From Siphonodentalium dalli (taxonomy: Eukaryota; Mollusca; Scaphopoda; Gadilida; Siphonodentaliidae), in the NCBI GenBank assembly GCA_032622095.1, contig CP136061.1, forward strand, positions 123,638,754-123,702,753: a stretch of DNA of 64,000 nt. The letters run 5' to 3'. A program made the position numbers and the translations under genes. Below the pieces are notes generated by a model that was given only the letters and a program-made list of their open reading frames with translations, had not been told where the DNA came from and made no database searches. This document shows positions 1 through 11,342 of this stretch, in pieces; within the stretch, counting starts at the first letter, position 1; every line of letters begins with the position of its first letter.

Positions 1-1
1 A

Positions 2-346
2 ATGACATTGCCTCAATCCGTATTGGCATTTAAATTACCGGTACTAGATGGATCTGGTTTACAGCACAAAGACCGGCAGTTAGTGTTAACAGGGGTGAAT
101 TACAAAGAACCAGATACATTATTTAGCCAAATGTGTGTTGCACTTAGAAAATTCTTTGGAAGACAATCAATGACGCATCATGATTATGGTAGTGGTTCAT
201 CGCAAACAATAACTCAGCATCCCAATGTTAAATTGGAACCACAGGAAACGTATGTGTCATACAATCGAGGTGGACCGATGTATGGTGACAGGAACCGATA
301 TCAGACTCGGAGACCTTTCGGCAGAGGAAGGAATGATAGATTTTAG
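2..346 (+). pseudogene. gag fragment of copia-type element
   Basis: This is an open frame of 114 codons, cut by the window edge, and it looks like the capsid part of a copia-type Gag. Visible hallmarks are a MTLPQSVLAFKLP start-like stretch, KDRQLVLTGV, and an acidic/aromatic segment before RKFFGRQ. The end is rich in Arg, Gly and Tyr (RYQTRRPFGRGRNDRF), like a nucleic-acid-binding linker. The TAG stop at 344-346 is in the same frame as the zinc-knuckle/pol frame that resumes after it, so gag and pol were probably one frame. The stop is either a nonsense mutation or, less likely, a readthrough stop. Confidence 0.6.
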
Positions 347-409
347 AGAAATCAAAGTGAAAGAACACCTAAAAGGACTACTAATCCCATATCAAGGGAC
401 GGAACTCCA

Positions 410-1648
410 ATGAAATGCAAGATATGCGAGTCTATATTTCACTTCGCCAGATTTTGTCCAGATTCTTATGAAAATATGAACAGTCGTACAAGTGTCTACT
501 ACACAGATGATTACAATAAAGAGGCACAAGCAGTTCTATTCACTGGGAATAAAAAAGAAAACATGGAAGTTTTAGTTATTGAATCTTTCAACTCCGCTGT
601 ATTGGACAGTGCTTGTAGCTCTACCGTAGCTGGTGTTCTTTGGATGGAAAGCTACCTTGAAACTTTGAACAATTTTGATCGTAATCGAGTGAAAAGGAAG
701 CCCAGTGACACAATTTTCCGCTTCGGTGGAGGGACCAAACTCGCTTCAAAAGAGAAGGTGACATTTCCTTGTGAATTAGCTGGAGTTGATTGTTTGATTA
801 CTACAGATGTGGTTGCTAGCGACATTCCGCTTCTCCTTGGTAAACCTTCGATGAAAAGAGCAAAGATTGTGTTAGATCTAGAAAATGATAGAGCGATCAT
901 ATTCGGTAAGACTGTCGATCTTCAGTGTACATCCTCCGGTCATTACTGCATTCCGCTGGTGAAATCGCATGTTGACATTCGAGACACATGTATTTATGAA
1001 ACGACTGCTTGTGGTAATGAAAAGACGACCAAGGAAAAATTTGTGATTGTGAACAAGCTCCATAAGCAATTTGCTCACCCAACTTCAGACAGGTTAAAAA
1101 CACTTCTCAAAGATGCTGGAGTTAATGACAATGAATATTTAAAGGCAGTGGATGACATAACTTCAAAATGTGATGTTTGTATCAGGCACAAAAAAACTCT
1201 GTGTAGACCTGTTGTTTGTATGCCATTGGCAAAAGAATTCAACGAGGTTGTGGCATTAGATTTGAAGATTTGGAAACCAAACATTTATTTTCTACATATG
1301 ATTGATATGGCGACCCGATTTTCACTCGCTTCTGTGATTAACAGTAAACAACCAGAAATTATCATTGATCAAATTATGAAAATGTGGATAGGTGGAGGAT
1401 TTGGCGCACCAAAGAAATTTCTTGCTGATAATGGTGGTGAGCTATCCAATTCCAAGTTTAGAGACATGGCACAGAATCTAAATGTAGAAGTTATGAATAC
1501 ATCTGCACGAAGCCCGTTGCAAAATGGTTTATGTGAACGGAATCATGCCGTAGTAGATGACAATGTCACGAAAATTCTTGCTGATGATCCCAAAATGGAT
1601 TTGGAGACCGCTTTGTTGTGGGCTGTTAATGCCAAAAACTCATTGTAG
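410..1648 (+). pseudogene. pol fragment: zinc knuckle, aspartic protease, integrase (copia type)
   Basis: This stretch of 412 codons begins with a CX2CX4HX4C zinc knuckle (C-K-I-C ... H ... C). Next is a retropepsin-like centre, VLDSACSSTV, followed about 80 residues later by DIPLLLGKPS. The integrase zinc finger reads HX4H ... CDVC. The catalytic core shows D (VALDLKIWK), D (LADNGGE) and E (GLCERNH), so all three DDE acidic residues remain. The frame ends at a TAG directly before a segment (VYGYSPHQLVFG) that is normally continuous with integrase, so the stop is a recent nonsense change. The track-style start at 410 is only the first Met after the gag stop, not a real start. Confidence 0.85.
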
Positions 1649-2085
1649 ATGGTATATGGATACAGTCCCCACCAATTAGTATTTGGATGTAATCCTAATC
1701 TTCCGTCAATACTTCATGATAAACCACCTGCACTCGAAGGTACCGCCAAGAGTTAACTTTTTACGAAGCATATTAGTGCTCTTCATGCTTCTAGACAAGC
1801 CTTCATTAAATCTGAATCGTCTGAGAAAATCAGACTTGCTTTACGGCATCAAATTCGACCGTCGGGAGAAATTTTCAACTGTGGTGATAAAATATATTTC
1901 AAAACTGATAAATGTAACGAATGGCTGGGGCCAGGAAAAGTATTAGGACAAGATGGGAAGATTGTGTTCGTGCGGCATGGGAGCTTATACATTCGTGTAC
2001 CTACATGCAGAATTGTAAAGGTAGGAAGAGAATTCTGTTCTGAGAAATCTGATGAAATGGACATCGTCACAGGATGTGCCTAAAT
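1649..2085 (+). pseudogene. integrase C-terminal region, broken
   Basis: In the same frame as the pol fragment the sequence continues past the 1646 stop with VYGYSPHQLVFG and NPNLPS, the conserved segment after the DDE core. There is another TAA at 1754-1756. The frame then carries a run of charged residues and a small beta-rich module (GDKIYFKTD, WLGPGKVLGQDGK, VFVRHGS) typical of integrase C-terminal DNA-binding domains. A frameshift near 2060 moves coding to another frame, where an acidic linker (SSDEEECQADEKN) follows. Confidence 0.7.
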
Positions 2086-2554
2086 TGACATGTCAGGATG
2101 GAGTTCAAGTTGATACAAATATTAGCTGTTCTTCTGATGAAGAGGAATGTCAAGCAGATGAGAAAAATATATCAAGTGACAACAACCAGGATACAGACAA
2201 GATAAATGATGATAAAGTTCCTTAAGTTAAGAACAATATTTCATATAAACTTGCTGATGCATCAGATTGGATCAAAGGACTTGTTGTTAGTAGAGGTGGC
2301 AAAGTATCCGGAAAATATAAGAACTGGTTCAATGTGCAGAATGATGGTGATTCTGGGGTTATGGCCATTGATTTTGAAAATGATGTTCAAGAATGGAAAT
2401 ACGATGTGGACTATGACTGATGATCATGCTCAATGTGAAAATGTTAACATTATAAGTGACAAAGATGTACACAATGATGAACTAAAAGAGAGGAGCTTCA
2501 CCTAGAGATCTGTTCATGACTCTTGGAGATGGAAAGATTCATTTACATGTATAA
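2086..2554 (+). pseudogene. linker to RT, then deletion joined to RNase H C-terminal tail
   Basis: Pieces in three frames are visible. Frame 3 from 2226 reads VKNNISYKLADASDWIKG and then SRGGKVSGKYKNWFNVQN, the linker before the RT domain. Frame 1 near 2440-2482 reads VNIISDKDVHNDELK. Frame 2 from 2486 to the TAA at 2552-2554 reads KRGASPRDLFMTLGDGKI. The last piece resembles the tail of copia-type RNase H. No YVDD box or other RT core motif is present, so an internal deletion of roughly 2 kb (from the usual length of RT plus RNase H) is inferred at about 2482. Confidence 0.6.
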
Positions 2555-2670
2555 ATTGACTTACATTTGGAGTTTAGTGTTTCTGGGACGTTCGTATAAA
2601 TAGTGTAAATTCGTTAAGAAGAAAACCAAACAAAAAACAATTTTTAAAAAAAGAGAGAAAGATGAATGTG

Positions 2671-3147
2671 TTAAAGGTACTCAATCCATAAAGAGGGTCC
2701 CCATCTCAACAGATTCCAACAACAACCATCCGATCAGAGGGTCCTATATTACTATTTCTTTGGCTTTGGTGGTAAAAAATATTTGATTCGAGTCGAGGAA
2801 CCCATCAAACAAAGCTCAGAGTTATTAGATATTGATTTTTGAAATTTGTTATTAACTCGAGATGAGTACTAATAACTGCCGTAATCTGCTCTGGATGTGT
2901 ACTCCAAATCTATTCAAACAGACAAGGATGGATAACTCTAAAATCAAGTGGTAATTTTAACGCAATTTTGACTGAGTTCTGGGCCAGATAGTATTCCCGA
3001 TAATGAAAAATAATAGATTTCTAAAATCGATATCTAACAAATCTGAGCTTTGATGGGTGACTTCCTCGACTCGAATCAAATATTTTTGACCCCTGAAGCC
3101 ATTGAAATAGTAATTGAGAGGAGTTTTATCGGATTGAGTACCTTTAA
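2671..3147 (+). mobile_element. Family G fold-back element (copy 1), TTAA-flanked
   Basis: It starts TTAAAGGTACTCAATCC and ends with the inverse, GGATTGAGTACCTTTAA, giving terminal inverted repeats bounded by TTAA. Inner arms also pair: the stretch with ATTTGATTCGAGTCGAGG and the segment around TTAGATATTGATTTT recur inverted on the right. No coding potential is seen. It is inserted just downstream of the retrotransposon remnant. The TTAA flank suggests piggyBac-type mobilisation, but the superfamily is not proven. Confidence 0.75.
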
Positions 3148-5323
3148 CTTGGCAGTGAAAGAGTTACATTGTAATTGTGTTTTAGTGAGTGACTTCCCTT
3201 GGACTTCCGGAGGAAAGCGAAAGTGACCTGTGCGCGTGCGTGGAAGAAGTTAAGAGTGTCAGAAGAAATGAGCGAGTGATGAGAGATAATTGAACTGAAC
3301 AAGTAGAGGATTCGGGCTAGCTAGCGGGACGAGCGTGGTGTTGAAGCTCTGCTACGTTTTCAGAATATTCATTGTAGATCATGAATATACCAAAGATCAT
3401 TCACATCCAATCTAAAATGATACAAGTACATACCGGTACAGTAATGCCCTAAACAATCGATTCCTTACCCACAGCAGAATTATGGGTAATTTTTCAGGAT
3501 TTAGTCAGAAATATGGCTTATTGCCATTCATCGGAAAGCTCTCGTTGAGCATTACTGAACATATATTTATCACTCCAAAGGCTAAAAAAAACTTCAGAAG
3601 AAATGAATTGGATGACCTGTTGCACATGGATATTGTTCCTCCGATGCTGCCTCATGAGCATAATAAACATTCAAATATGACCTAATATGACAGATACAGA
3701 GATCTAAAGTTGGCATGGTTGCATTTTTCACTTTAAGGGCCATAACTCTGTAAAAATACTGTATACACCCGTCAGTAAGCTGGGGCTGCTATTGCACATT
3801 TTTGCTCAAAAAGTGGGTACTGGGCTTACACACGAGGACCACCCTGTGCAACAATTCAGTTAGCCTTCAGGTGCCGACCTAACATCATATTTTATACCAG
3901 AATGATGTCTACCAAACCTAAATTCTCTATCATTCAATAAATAAGCTGGTAGTTTGAAAAATAAGGTGCAATTTAGTTTGCATATCTCTAGGAAATATTT
4001 CCCAGCTTAAATTGAGAATACGACAGCATCAGCCAAGTACAGTAGAACTGTGGCGTCGGGATTATGCTGAAGTCACATTCTCATGACCAACAGTTATAAT
4101 ATTAATATGTAGGGGTCATGGATTAAATGAGAATGACAGGAACAGCACAGTTCACCAGGGTACACCTTAGTTTATCATACGAATGCTTGACATAACGTAC
4201 CCTGTTACCTAGATCGAACTATCCTGCCTGCCTGCCAGAATAGATGGGGGGGGGGGGGGATATATCTATTTTTCACCACCTGGAATATTTGGCGTACTGG
4301 CAAAAATTCCGCTAACTTCTTCCAGAAATAGTACATGCGAGCATGCCGTTACGATAGGTCACAGCTCCCTGTTCATCAGTGGCGATCGCAAATTAATATC
4401 GAATTATAAAATGAATAAAAGTATCGCATCAATAAGAATATGGTATGTTGTGATAGTTGATAAATACATCTACTTATTTACGAATTGGTAATTCATGCAA
4501 ATAGACATGTTATGACACCATGCTGGTTACACGTGGAAATACAATGTTTACATTTGTGATAACACATGTTGGGAGAATTCCAATTTGAACTAGGAATCAG
4601 CATATGGAGGATGTAAAACCACACTTGTTCATCGTCCAAGAAAAAACATTATATGACTTTTTTGGAAAATATATTGTGATTAGTTTAATACCAATAAATA
4701 CTCGCAATACCAATTTTGATAATAAAATCAGCTTTTGGTGAAAATCCGTTGTTGTAACTGGATGATATGGGGACCATCTAATCAAATCATGTATCTTTAT
4801 CCTTAAAGAGTATATAACTTTCCGAGTGAATTCATGGGATTAGTTATAAGATAACAAAAACAGAAAGTTTATATCATTCATTGATTTATTGGTATTTTTA
4901 TGATGTATGGGTAGATGTTTCAAACAGTCAACAGTGACATAAGCAAGATGAGTCTCAACAATTAACAACGGCTGACATCCAGATCACACGAATAGATGGC
5001 TTAAATAATCATTTGATACAAGTCAATCTGTTGCAAAAAGTTTTCCGCGAGTATTCAAAATCCAAAACATGAGAAAAAAGAACATTGCTGATGATCAAAA
5101 GATGGAGAATATCAGACGAATGGTGTCCACAATTATCTGACTAGCATTCACACATGTCAATTAGATTGTGAGATTGTATGTTTGGATTTTGAGGAAACCA
5201 ATTGCCAGCAACCCGCCGAAAATGACTATCCTGGCTGCTATGTCTGCAACGACATGGATGCAAAAGCACAACAAGTTTTTCATGGTCTGAAATAATTAGA
5301 GAATTATTTAGGGTGGCGTTCAA
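3148..5323. other. No gene recognised; GC-richer patch and one truncated family E element
   Basis: About 2.2 kb without a supportable gene. The stretch 3180-3350 is richer in G+C and CG dinucleotides than its surroundings and could be the 3' end of the neighbouring retroelement. A truncated family E element lies at 3437-3558 and a run of 14 G lies at 4246-4259. Short open frames near 3482 and 4597 come from repeat sequence or show no family features. Confidence 0.6.
3437..3558 (+). mobile_element. Family E MITE, truncated (copy E1)
   Basis: It begins TACAGTAATGCCCTAAACAA and carries the family's left arm (CAGCAGAATTATGGGTAA, TTTCAGGATTTAGTC, TTGCCATTCATCGGAAAGC). The right arm is almost wholly deleted, leaving only GAGCATTACTG. 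Other copies are near-perfect palindromes of about 200-220 bp. Confidence 0.8.
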
Positions 5324-5803
5324 TTAAAGGTACTCAATCCGATAAAACTCCTCTCAATTACTATTTCAATGGCTTCGGGGGGTCAAAAATATTCGAGTCG
5401 AGGATGTCACCCATCAAAGCTCAGATTTGTTAGATATCGATTTTAGAAATCTATTATTTTTCATTATCGGGAATTCTTTCTGGCCCAGAAGACAGTCAAA
5501 ATTTCGTTATTATTACCACTTGATTATAGAGTTATCCATCCTTGTCTGTTTGAATAGAGTTTTGGCGTAAAATCTCGAGCAGGTTACCAAATTGACGGCA
5601 GTTATTAGTACTCATCTCGAGCAATTAACAAATTTCAAAAATCAATATCTAATAACTCTGAGCTTTGATGGGGTTCCTCGACTCGAATCAAATATTTGTT
5701 ACCCCCAAAGCCAAAGAAATAGTAATATAGGACCCTCTGATCGGATTGTTGTTGTTGGAATCTGTTGAGATGGGGACCCTCTGTTCGGATTGAGTACCTT
5801 TAA
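5324..5803 (+). mobile_element. Family G fold-back element (copy 2), TTAA-flanked
   Basis: It has the same termini as the copy at 2671-3147 (TTAAAGGTACTCAATCC and the inverse), similar length (480 vs 477 bases) and the same inner arms, in the opposite internal orientation. TTAA lies at both ends. No coding frame is seen. Confidence 0.8.
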
Positions 5804-6718
5804 TAGATTTATATGAAACCTTTTTTTCTGTAACTTCCAACTTGGAAGAAATTCCATGGTCAATGCACTTAATGCAAAAATTATGAGAACAAAAGTTTTT
5901 GTTCAAGAATCTAGGAAATTATTTTATATTTGCTTTAGATGTCAAAATCAGCCAAAAATCTTATAGTGTGGGGGTGCAAATGTTCAAAAACTGGTTCCAT
6001 GTATACTTTTTATGTAGAGGCAAGGCATATATATTTTCAACATCGGGATGGGTTGTGCTAAATAATTGGGCTCTATTCCAATTTTTTAATGTGACATGAC
6101 CTCCAAATCCAAGATTACTACAGTCATACGAAAAAATCAGCATATTTTTGAGGATTTTTGCACATGTTTTGACCAAATCTGACCCAAACAGCTGTGGCAT
6201 GTCTGCAAATCATCAGATCCACTTGTCTTTAAGGCTTACTGGTTCAGGAGATGCAGCAGATGTGCTCAGGAAGGTCAGAGTTAACATTACGGGTTGTTTA
6301 GCGATTTTCGTTTTGAAGGCTAGGGCTGATTTATATCAGTACCCTCTCATCTTTTCTAGTTCCCGCTGGATAAAAAATTGGAATACAGTCTTAAAAATCC
6401 CTCCAAACTGAATAGGTTAAGAAAATGATAGTGGCTTGCTTCTACTAAAAAACTATACAAGATAAACATTTGCCCCCACACTATTATAGGATATCAAAAC
6501 TGCAGTTTTAAATAGAATTTCTAACGTACAAAGCCACTGTTGCAGTATGTGATATCATTTGGAAATGTGGAGTTCAAACAGATTGGGGACAGTATGGTAT
6601 CAAAATCCGTAATATGAGGTACAGGTTATTGATTGCTGCCGATCACTCCGAGATTGATCAACTGGTGCCAGAAAGAAAATGAAAACATTTAAATTTCATA
6701 ATCGTATCCAATCCTTAT

Positions 6719-6981
6719 TTAACCCTTTCATGACTGGAGCTTTCTGAAATTTTGTGATAAACCCTGTAACAATGTATTCTCTTATATATACAAGTCGCCC
6801 ATTGGGCGCCTCGTATATATATGATAATACATTGGCCTAACAATATTTACATTGACCTTGTAAGCCTGTGCATTCGCTTATATATGCGAGGATCCCTGGG
6901 AGACTCGCATATATAAAGAGAATGCACTATCACAGGGTATGTAATGTTGAACCAGCACAGCTCCCATCATGAAAGGGTTAA
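6719..6981 (+). mobile_element. Family A MITE (copy A1), complete, TTAA-flanked
   Basis: It begins TTAACCCTTTCATGACTGG and ends with CCATCATGAAAGGGTTAA, so the terminal inverted repeats are bounded by TTAA. Inside are two separate hairpins, each built from arms like CTCTTATATATGCGAG and its inverse around a short loop. They are joined by a linker containing AACAATATTTACATTGACC. Termini and target site resemble piggyBac-derived MITEs. It is non-coding and 263 bases long. Confidence 0.85.
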
Positions 6982-7016
6982 AGGCATACATAGGGGATAA
7001 GATGTGCAAAATAATA

Positions 7017-7470
7017 CGTCTGTAAATCCATCATAACTAAGAATGTGGGAAAATAGATAGACTTTGTTCATATTTTCATTATAAATAATTCTCCAATAAT
7101 GTTATTTTGCATGTTGAAACTGCTGTTGTGTAATTATTACTGTTGCAGTGATTTGTCAAACATCGCTGACTGCCGACAATTAAAATCTTTTAGTCCAAAA
7201 CGGGTTTTCAGAATAGTCATTGTTTTGGCATTTTCCATTCTTTACCATTATGCTTGGTTGGACTTTATTTAATTAGACTCTGATTGATCTTTATTTAATT
7301 AGACTCTGATTGATAAGTAGCTGTAACAGTAATTTATATATAACAGTGGTTTTGATATGCAAAATTTCATATTGGAGTTATTAATAATGAAAATAAGAAC
7401 AAGGTTGATCTATTTGTACATGTACTTGTTAATGATAGTAGTTTTATCGACATTCATGACTTTCCACATG
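7017..7470 (+). repeat. Diverged long repeat K (copy 1; others at 12035-12470 and about 9967-10100)
   Basis: The order of short matches is shared with 12035-12470: AAATAGATA, CAGTGATTTGTCA, CATCNCTGAC, TTTTCAGAATA, AACAGTAAT, TTATTAATAATGA, AATAAGAACAA, CTATTT and ATGATAGTA. Spacing is conserved but identity is moderate, so this is an old interspersed or duplicated segment. It has no coding features, and its class is unknown. Confidence 0.5.
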
Positions 7471-7702
7471 TATCCACTTTAAACCAAATTGTGTTCTTCA
7501 GACTGCAGTCATACAGAAATGCTATCTTATTTGCAATGGCTGAAAAACAAACGTTTTCATCTCAAATAGAATTTTTATGTTCAAAATTTCCAGTTAATTA
7601 ATCTCCAGGAGTGTAAAACAAATATATCTTTGGTTAAATGTTACGAAGTAAGCTTTATACATGCTTATGATATCCTTTGGAATATAAATAATCAGCAATA
7701 AC

Positions 7703-7947
7703 TTAAAGGGTGACTGTACACAAAATCTGGCCATTTTATATGGGATCATCTCCTTTTATACTCTAACAGAATATATGCAACAAATAAATGAATTTGAGCC
7801 ATGGATTGGTACAAAATACACTCATGTGCTCTATAACGATGCAAACAACATGATAATTATAATAAAAATGAATTATGACTCCAGTCTGTTGAGTATAAAA
7901 GGAGATGGTCCCATAAATGGCCAGATTTAGAGTACAGTCCCCTTTTG
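7703..7947. mobile_element. Family I inverted-repeat element
   Basis: The left end is TTAAAGGGTGACTGTAC followed by CTGGCCATTTTATATGGGA and CTCCTTTTATACTC. The right end is the inverse (GAGTATAAAAGGAGAT, CATAAATGGCCAG, GTACAGTCCCCTTTTGA). The right TTAA is mutated to TTGA if it was one. It is a non-coding fold-back element of about 245 bases. Confidence 0.7.
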
Positions 7948-8106
7948 ACAGTGAGGTTTCCCTAAATGGTGACCCTAAATTTACTGATTCCTAAAGCAGT
8001 AAGTGGAAGTCAGTAGAGATACGGATTAGTGTAACTTCTCAGTTGTTGCTCAGTATTTAATTTGAGCACAAAAATGTGCACAACGAAACGACTCCAAAAA
8101 TGAACT

Positions 8107-8574
8107 AAGGTGTCAGCAATTATAAAAGTTGGTTTATGAACATCAGGGGAAAAAATCTTTTGATCTAAAAACCCAGACAGGTCTTAACATACCGATTGGC
8201 CGTCATTCCACATGATAGCTGGTGAAGGCAACTCTTAAATGTTCACTTGAAAATAAAACAATACAGCACATTACAGTGAGGTGAAACACTCCAGTTGGGT
8301 GATCAAATAGAAATGAAGAATAATCTTGCTCAAAGTAGTTATTTTTACGAATATTAAACCAAATTTACAGCACACCGTCATTCATATATTCATTCACAGT
8401 TGGCATTGCGTCTGAGCACTACCTTATGAGTTTCACGCACCCGAATAAGTCCATAATATGTCTTTACTATCTCAATTATTCTTATTTTACCAAAACATTT
8501 TTTTTTGCATTTTCGGTAAAACAAAAGTTGTTTGCGGGGTTTGTAAACCAACTTATTAAAATTGGCATCATCTA
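8107..8574. mobile_element. Family J inverted-repeat element (copy J2)
   Basis: The left arm has AGGTGTCAGCAAT and AAGTTGGTTTATGAACAT. The right arm is the inverse: GGTTTGTAAACCAACTT, then ATTGGCATCATCT. A second copy lies at 34153-34649 with the same arrangement. The unpaired middle shows no gene. Confidence 0.6.
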
Positions 8575-8754
8575 AAGTTGAAAAAAAAAAAACCCTACAA
8601 TACAACTGATTCCACATGTGACTATCAAGCTTCAGGCTTGTAGATATATATTATCAGTTTGGGGATATAGAGAAACTAAACTAAAAAAGAAAAAGAAACA
8701 GAAGTTTCTAAAGAAACCCAAAAATCTTGGGTTTATTTTATTAGTAATATTCTT

Positions 8755-8869
8755 TCCAGAGAAGATGAGGCTTAAGGAGAGGTCCCCGGATGGTGAATTT
8801 AGTGATGCTATCCCACTGCGAGATAGCGTCACTAAATTCACCCTCTGGGGACCTCATTCTACAAAGGTC
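8755..8869. mobile_element. Family F core fragment
   Basis: The palindromic core has AGGTCCCCGG ... TGAATTTAGTGATGCTA, then the inverse TAGCGTCACTAAATTCA and GGGGACCTCATTCT. This is one of the two hairpins found in full-length family F copies (24437, 52226). Confidence 0.75.
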
Positions 8870-9720
8870 CAGCACAAAATGTACAGGCCTGAACAGTATG
8901 GTATTATAAATCAGGAAGTTCTTGAAATTGTATACATATAAATATCTTTTGAATGAAATGACCTTTAAAACCAATATTAGTTGAGTCACATGAGAGCGAA
9001 ATGAGATGTAAAATTTGAAGATGATTTTAGCTACATTGAATCATTAATTCTTCGTCGACAATATTTCAGCAGATAATCTGCTGTTATCAAGTATGAATGT
9101 GCATAGATTGAGAAAATGATAGGACTAGAATAGAAAAGAAATGGGTGTAGGGATACGAGAGAAACAGATGAAACAAGAAATTAAAGGAAAGGGGTTGTCT
9201 TAAACTTGAGAGCTAAAAATAAATAGTTTGATGCCATAAATAGATCAAAACAATTGGGGTTTTCTTTGTCCAAGTAATTATTTTCGCTTTGAATCTGCTT
9301 TTTCATTGGTGGCATCGGACATTGTAATTAGCATATAACTACAGACAACTCTGTCCCTCCAAACACAACCTATACAAAATTCTATTGTACAAAATATCAT
9401 TGTTTATATACAAGCTTAATTCTAAAATGAGTATTCAAAGAATATAATAACATGCATACTACGGGAATGGTTTAGTAAGCCAAAGAACTTCATATTCATA
9501 CGGTCCTACGGATCATTCCTATTAATACACCAGAATGAAAACTAAACAACAGTTCAAGCTTTAGAGCCTATTAAGTTACATTTGCTATTAGTATTTACCC
9601 TGACTTGAAAGCATTGAACCAGCTGCATATGTATGTACAACTAATGAAAAGTTCAGTGAGTGGCAATTTGGGCATTATTGGGACATTTTATAGATGCCTC
9701 AATGAAACCCTAAATAAACA

Positions 9721-9866
9721 ATAGTTAATGGTCCTCAGTGACAACCAGATTTCTCCTCAAGTGAGATGCAGAGGATTATTTTCACGAGGTGTTAGCCAAG
9801 TGAAAATAATCCTATCATACCATGAAAGGAGAAACTCTGTTCGTCACCGAGGACAGTTAACTATTG
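9721..9866. mobile_element. Palindromic element, single copy seen
   Basis: The ends are ATAGTTAATGGTCCTCAGTG and the imperfect inverse ACCGAGGACAGTTAACTAT. Inner pairs are TTTCTCCT/AGGAGAAA and AGGATTATTTTCAC/GTGAAAATAATCCT. The whole 146 bases can fold into one long hairpin. No family copy was noticed elsewhere in the window. Confidence 0.65.
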
Positions 9867-10820
9867 AGATTATAAAATTTTCCTACAAGTTGTCATGAGC
9901 AATTAATGTTATAGCAATTTGTCGACAAACATCATAACATTTGTAAATCATAACATTTAAGTCTAAATCCATTTTTCAGAATACCTTAACACTCCGATCT
10001 TTCCATTGTTTTGATTGGTATTTTTATGGACTAATTGCAATTTGGTCATCAATCCAATTGTAACAGTAATATTTACATTTATATTGGGTTTGTCGATACA
10101 ACACTTGTGCCATCGCGGAAGGATAGAACTCGAAGCTGCGCCTCTTGTTCTATCCTTCAGTGCATACTGGCACTCGTGCCGTGCCGTGTCATCAAACCAA
10201 TTAACCAACTTGTGTTGTTCTGTGTATTTACATAACATGTGCATTTCAAAGATGAAAAAAAATTCAGATTGAAATCACATCATACAAACAAAACATAACA
10301 ATCATATCTTCCAAATGAAAATCCGTTATTACTGAACTCAACAATTTTTTTAAACCTTGTGGTTTTGGTCAAGAGTTTTGAACAAATATTTCTATTGAAA
10401 ATTGCACGCTTAATACCCTCCCCAGATCCCTTTGAAGTTTTAATTCTCAATTTGCCAAGCCTTGTTATACAATGCATTCTAAGTACTCTAAAAAATTCTG
10501 ATTTTATTTCAAGCATGCATCCGAAATGCTAACATTACAACAAAATATCAACTACAACTATTAATAATAAACTTATAAAAATAGAACTATATGCTTCTGC
10601 AGTTTATTTTAAAACATGAGCAGCAAATTATGAAATTCAAACATGAAGTTGGATCTCAAAAATATATGTTCTCAGGGAAGAGGATGATGAAGATCTTTGT
10701 AATCTCCTTCAACAATTAATATGAAAAATGATTATTGAAAATGATTCAAAACAAAGTAATATTGACTGGAATATTGAACACCATCTATTAGTCTCTTTAA
10801 AAAGCTCACGCAAATAAGGT

Positions 10821-11034
10821 TTAACCGTTTCAGTGCCAAGTCTGATTTTTGTATCAACCCATATTTCCTGATCATTTTTCAAATGTATTGATTATAATAA
10901 TGTGATACATTGATGGAAAGAGCTCTAAGAGCTCTTTCCATCAATGTATAACATTATTATAATCAATAAATATGAAAAATGATCAAGGAAATATGGGTTG
11001 ATAAAAAAATCGGACTTGGCACTGAAAGGGTTAA
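10821..11034. mobile_element. Family C MITE (copy C1), TTAA-flanked near-perfect palindrome
   Basis: It starts TTAACCGTTTCAGTGCCAAG and ends CTTGGCACTGAAAGGGTTAA. Arms of about 100 bases pair along their whole length (ATCAACCCATATTTCC, TTATTGATTATAATAATGTG, GATGGAAAGAGCTCT) with almost no loop. It is non-coding. Its right TTAA at 11031-11034 is also the left TTAA of the adjoining family A element. Confidence 0.85.
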
Positions 11035-11342
11035 CCCTTCCATGACTGGAGCTTCCTGAAATTTTGCAAAATCCCTGTGCCAATGCATTCTCTTATATAT
11101 GCGAGTCTCCCATTGGGAGCCTCGCATATTTAAGAGAATACATTGGCCTAACAATATTTACCTTGACCTTGAAAGACAGTGCATTCTCTTATATATGCGA
11201 GTATCCCATGTAGATCTTTAATTTATTGATTATAATAGCTCTTTCCATCAATGTATCACATTATTATAATCAATAAATTTGAAAAATGATCAAGGAAATA
11301 TGGGTTGATACAAAAAATCGGACTTGGCACTGAAAGGGTTAA
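11031..11342 (+). mobile_element. Composite of family A left part and family C right part
   Basis: It opens as family A (TTAACCCTTCCATGACTGG, first hairpin, linker, left arm of the second hairpin). It then jumps from the second hairpin loop to TAGATCTTTAA and continues as the right portion of family C, ending CTTGGCACTGAAAGGGTTAA. The same A-deletion plus C junction is present at 26402-26803. This copy has lost the left part of C and the right end of A. Confidence 0.75.

Larger units (their letters stand above)
2..2554 (+). mobile_element. Ty1/copia-type LTR retrotransposon remnant, 5' end outside window
   Basis: A decayed gag-pol element enters from the left edge. The order gag, zinc knuckle, aspartic protease, integrase, then traces of reverse transcriptase/RNase H is the copia order, with integrase before RT. 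Coding is broken by in-frame stops at 344-346, 1646-1648 and 1754-1756, a frameshift near 2060, another stop at 2223-2225 and more frameshifts after 2400. Most of RT and RNase H is missing: coding resumes at 2486 with what looks like the RNase H C-terminal tail. I could not place LTRs; sequence after 2554 may be 3' untranslated or LTR, interrupted by a fold-back element at 2671-3147. The copy cannot move by itself. Assignment to copia rests on domain order and motifs seen; the exact lineage is not determined. Confidence 0.85.
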
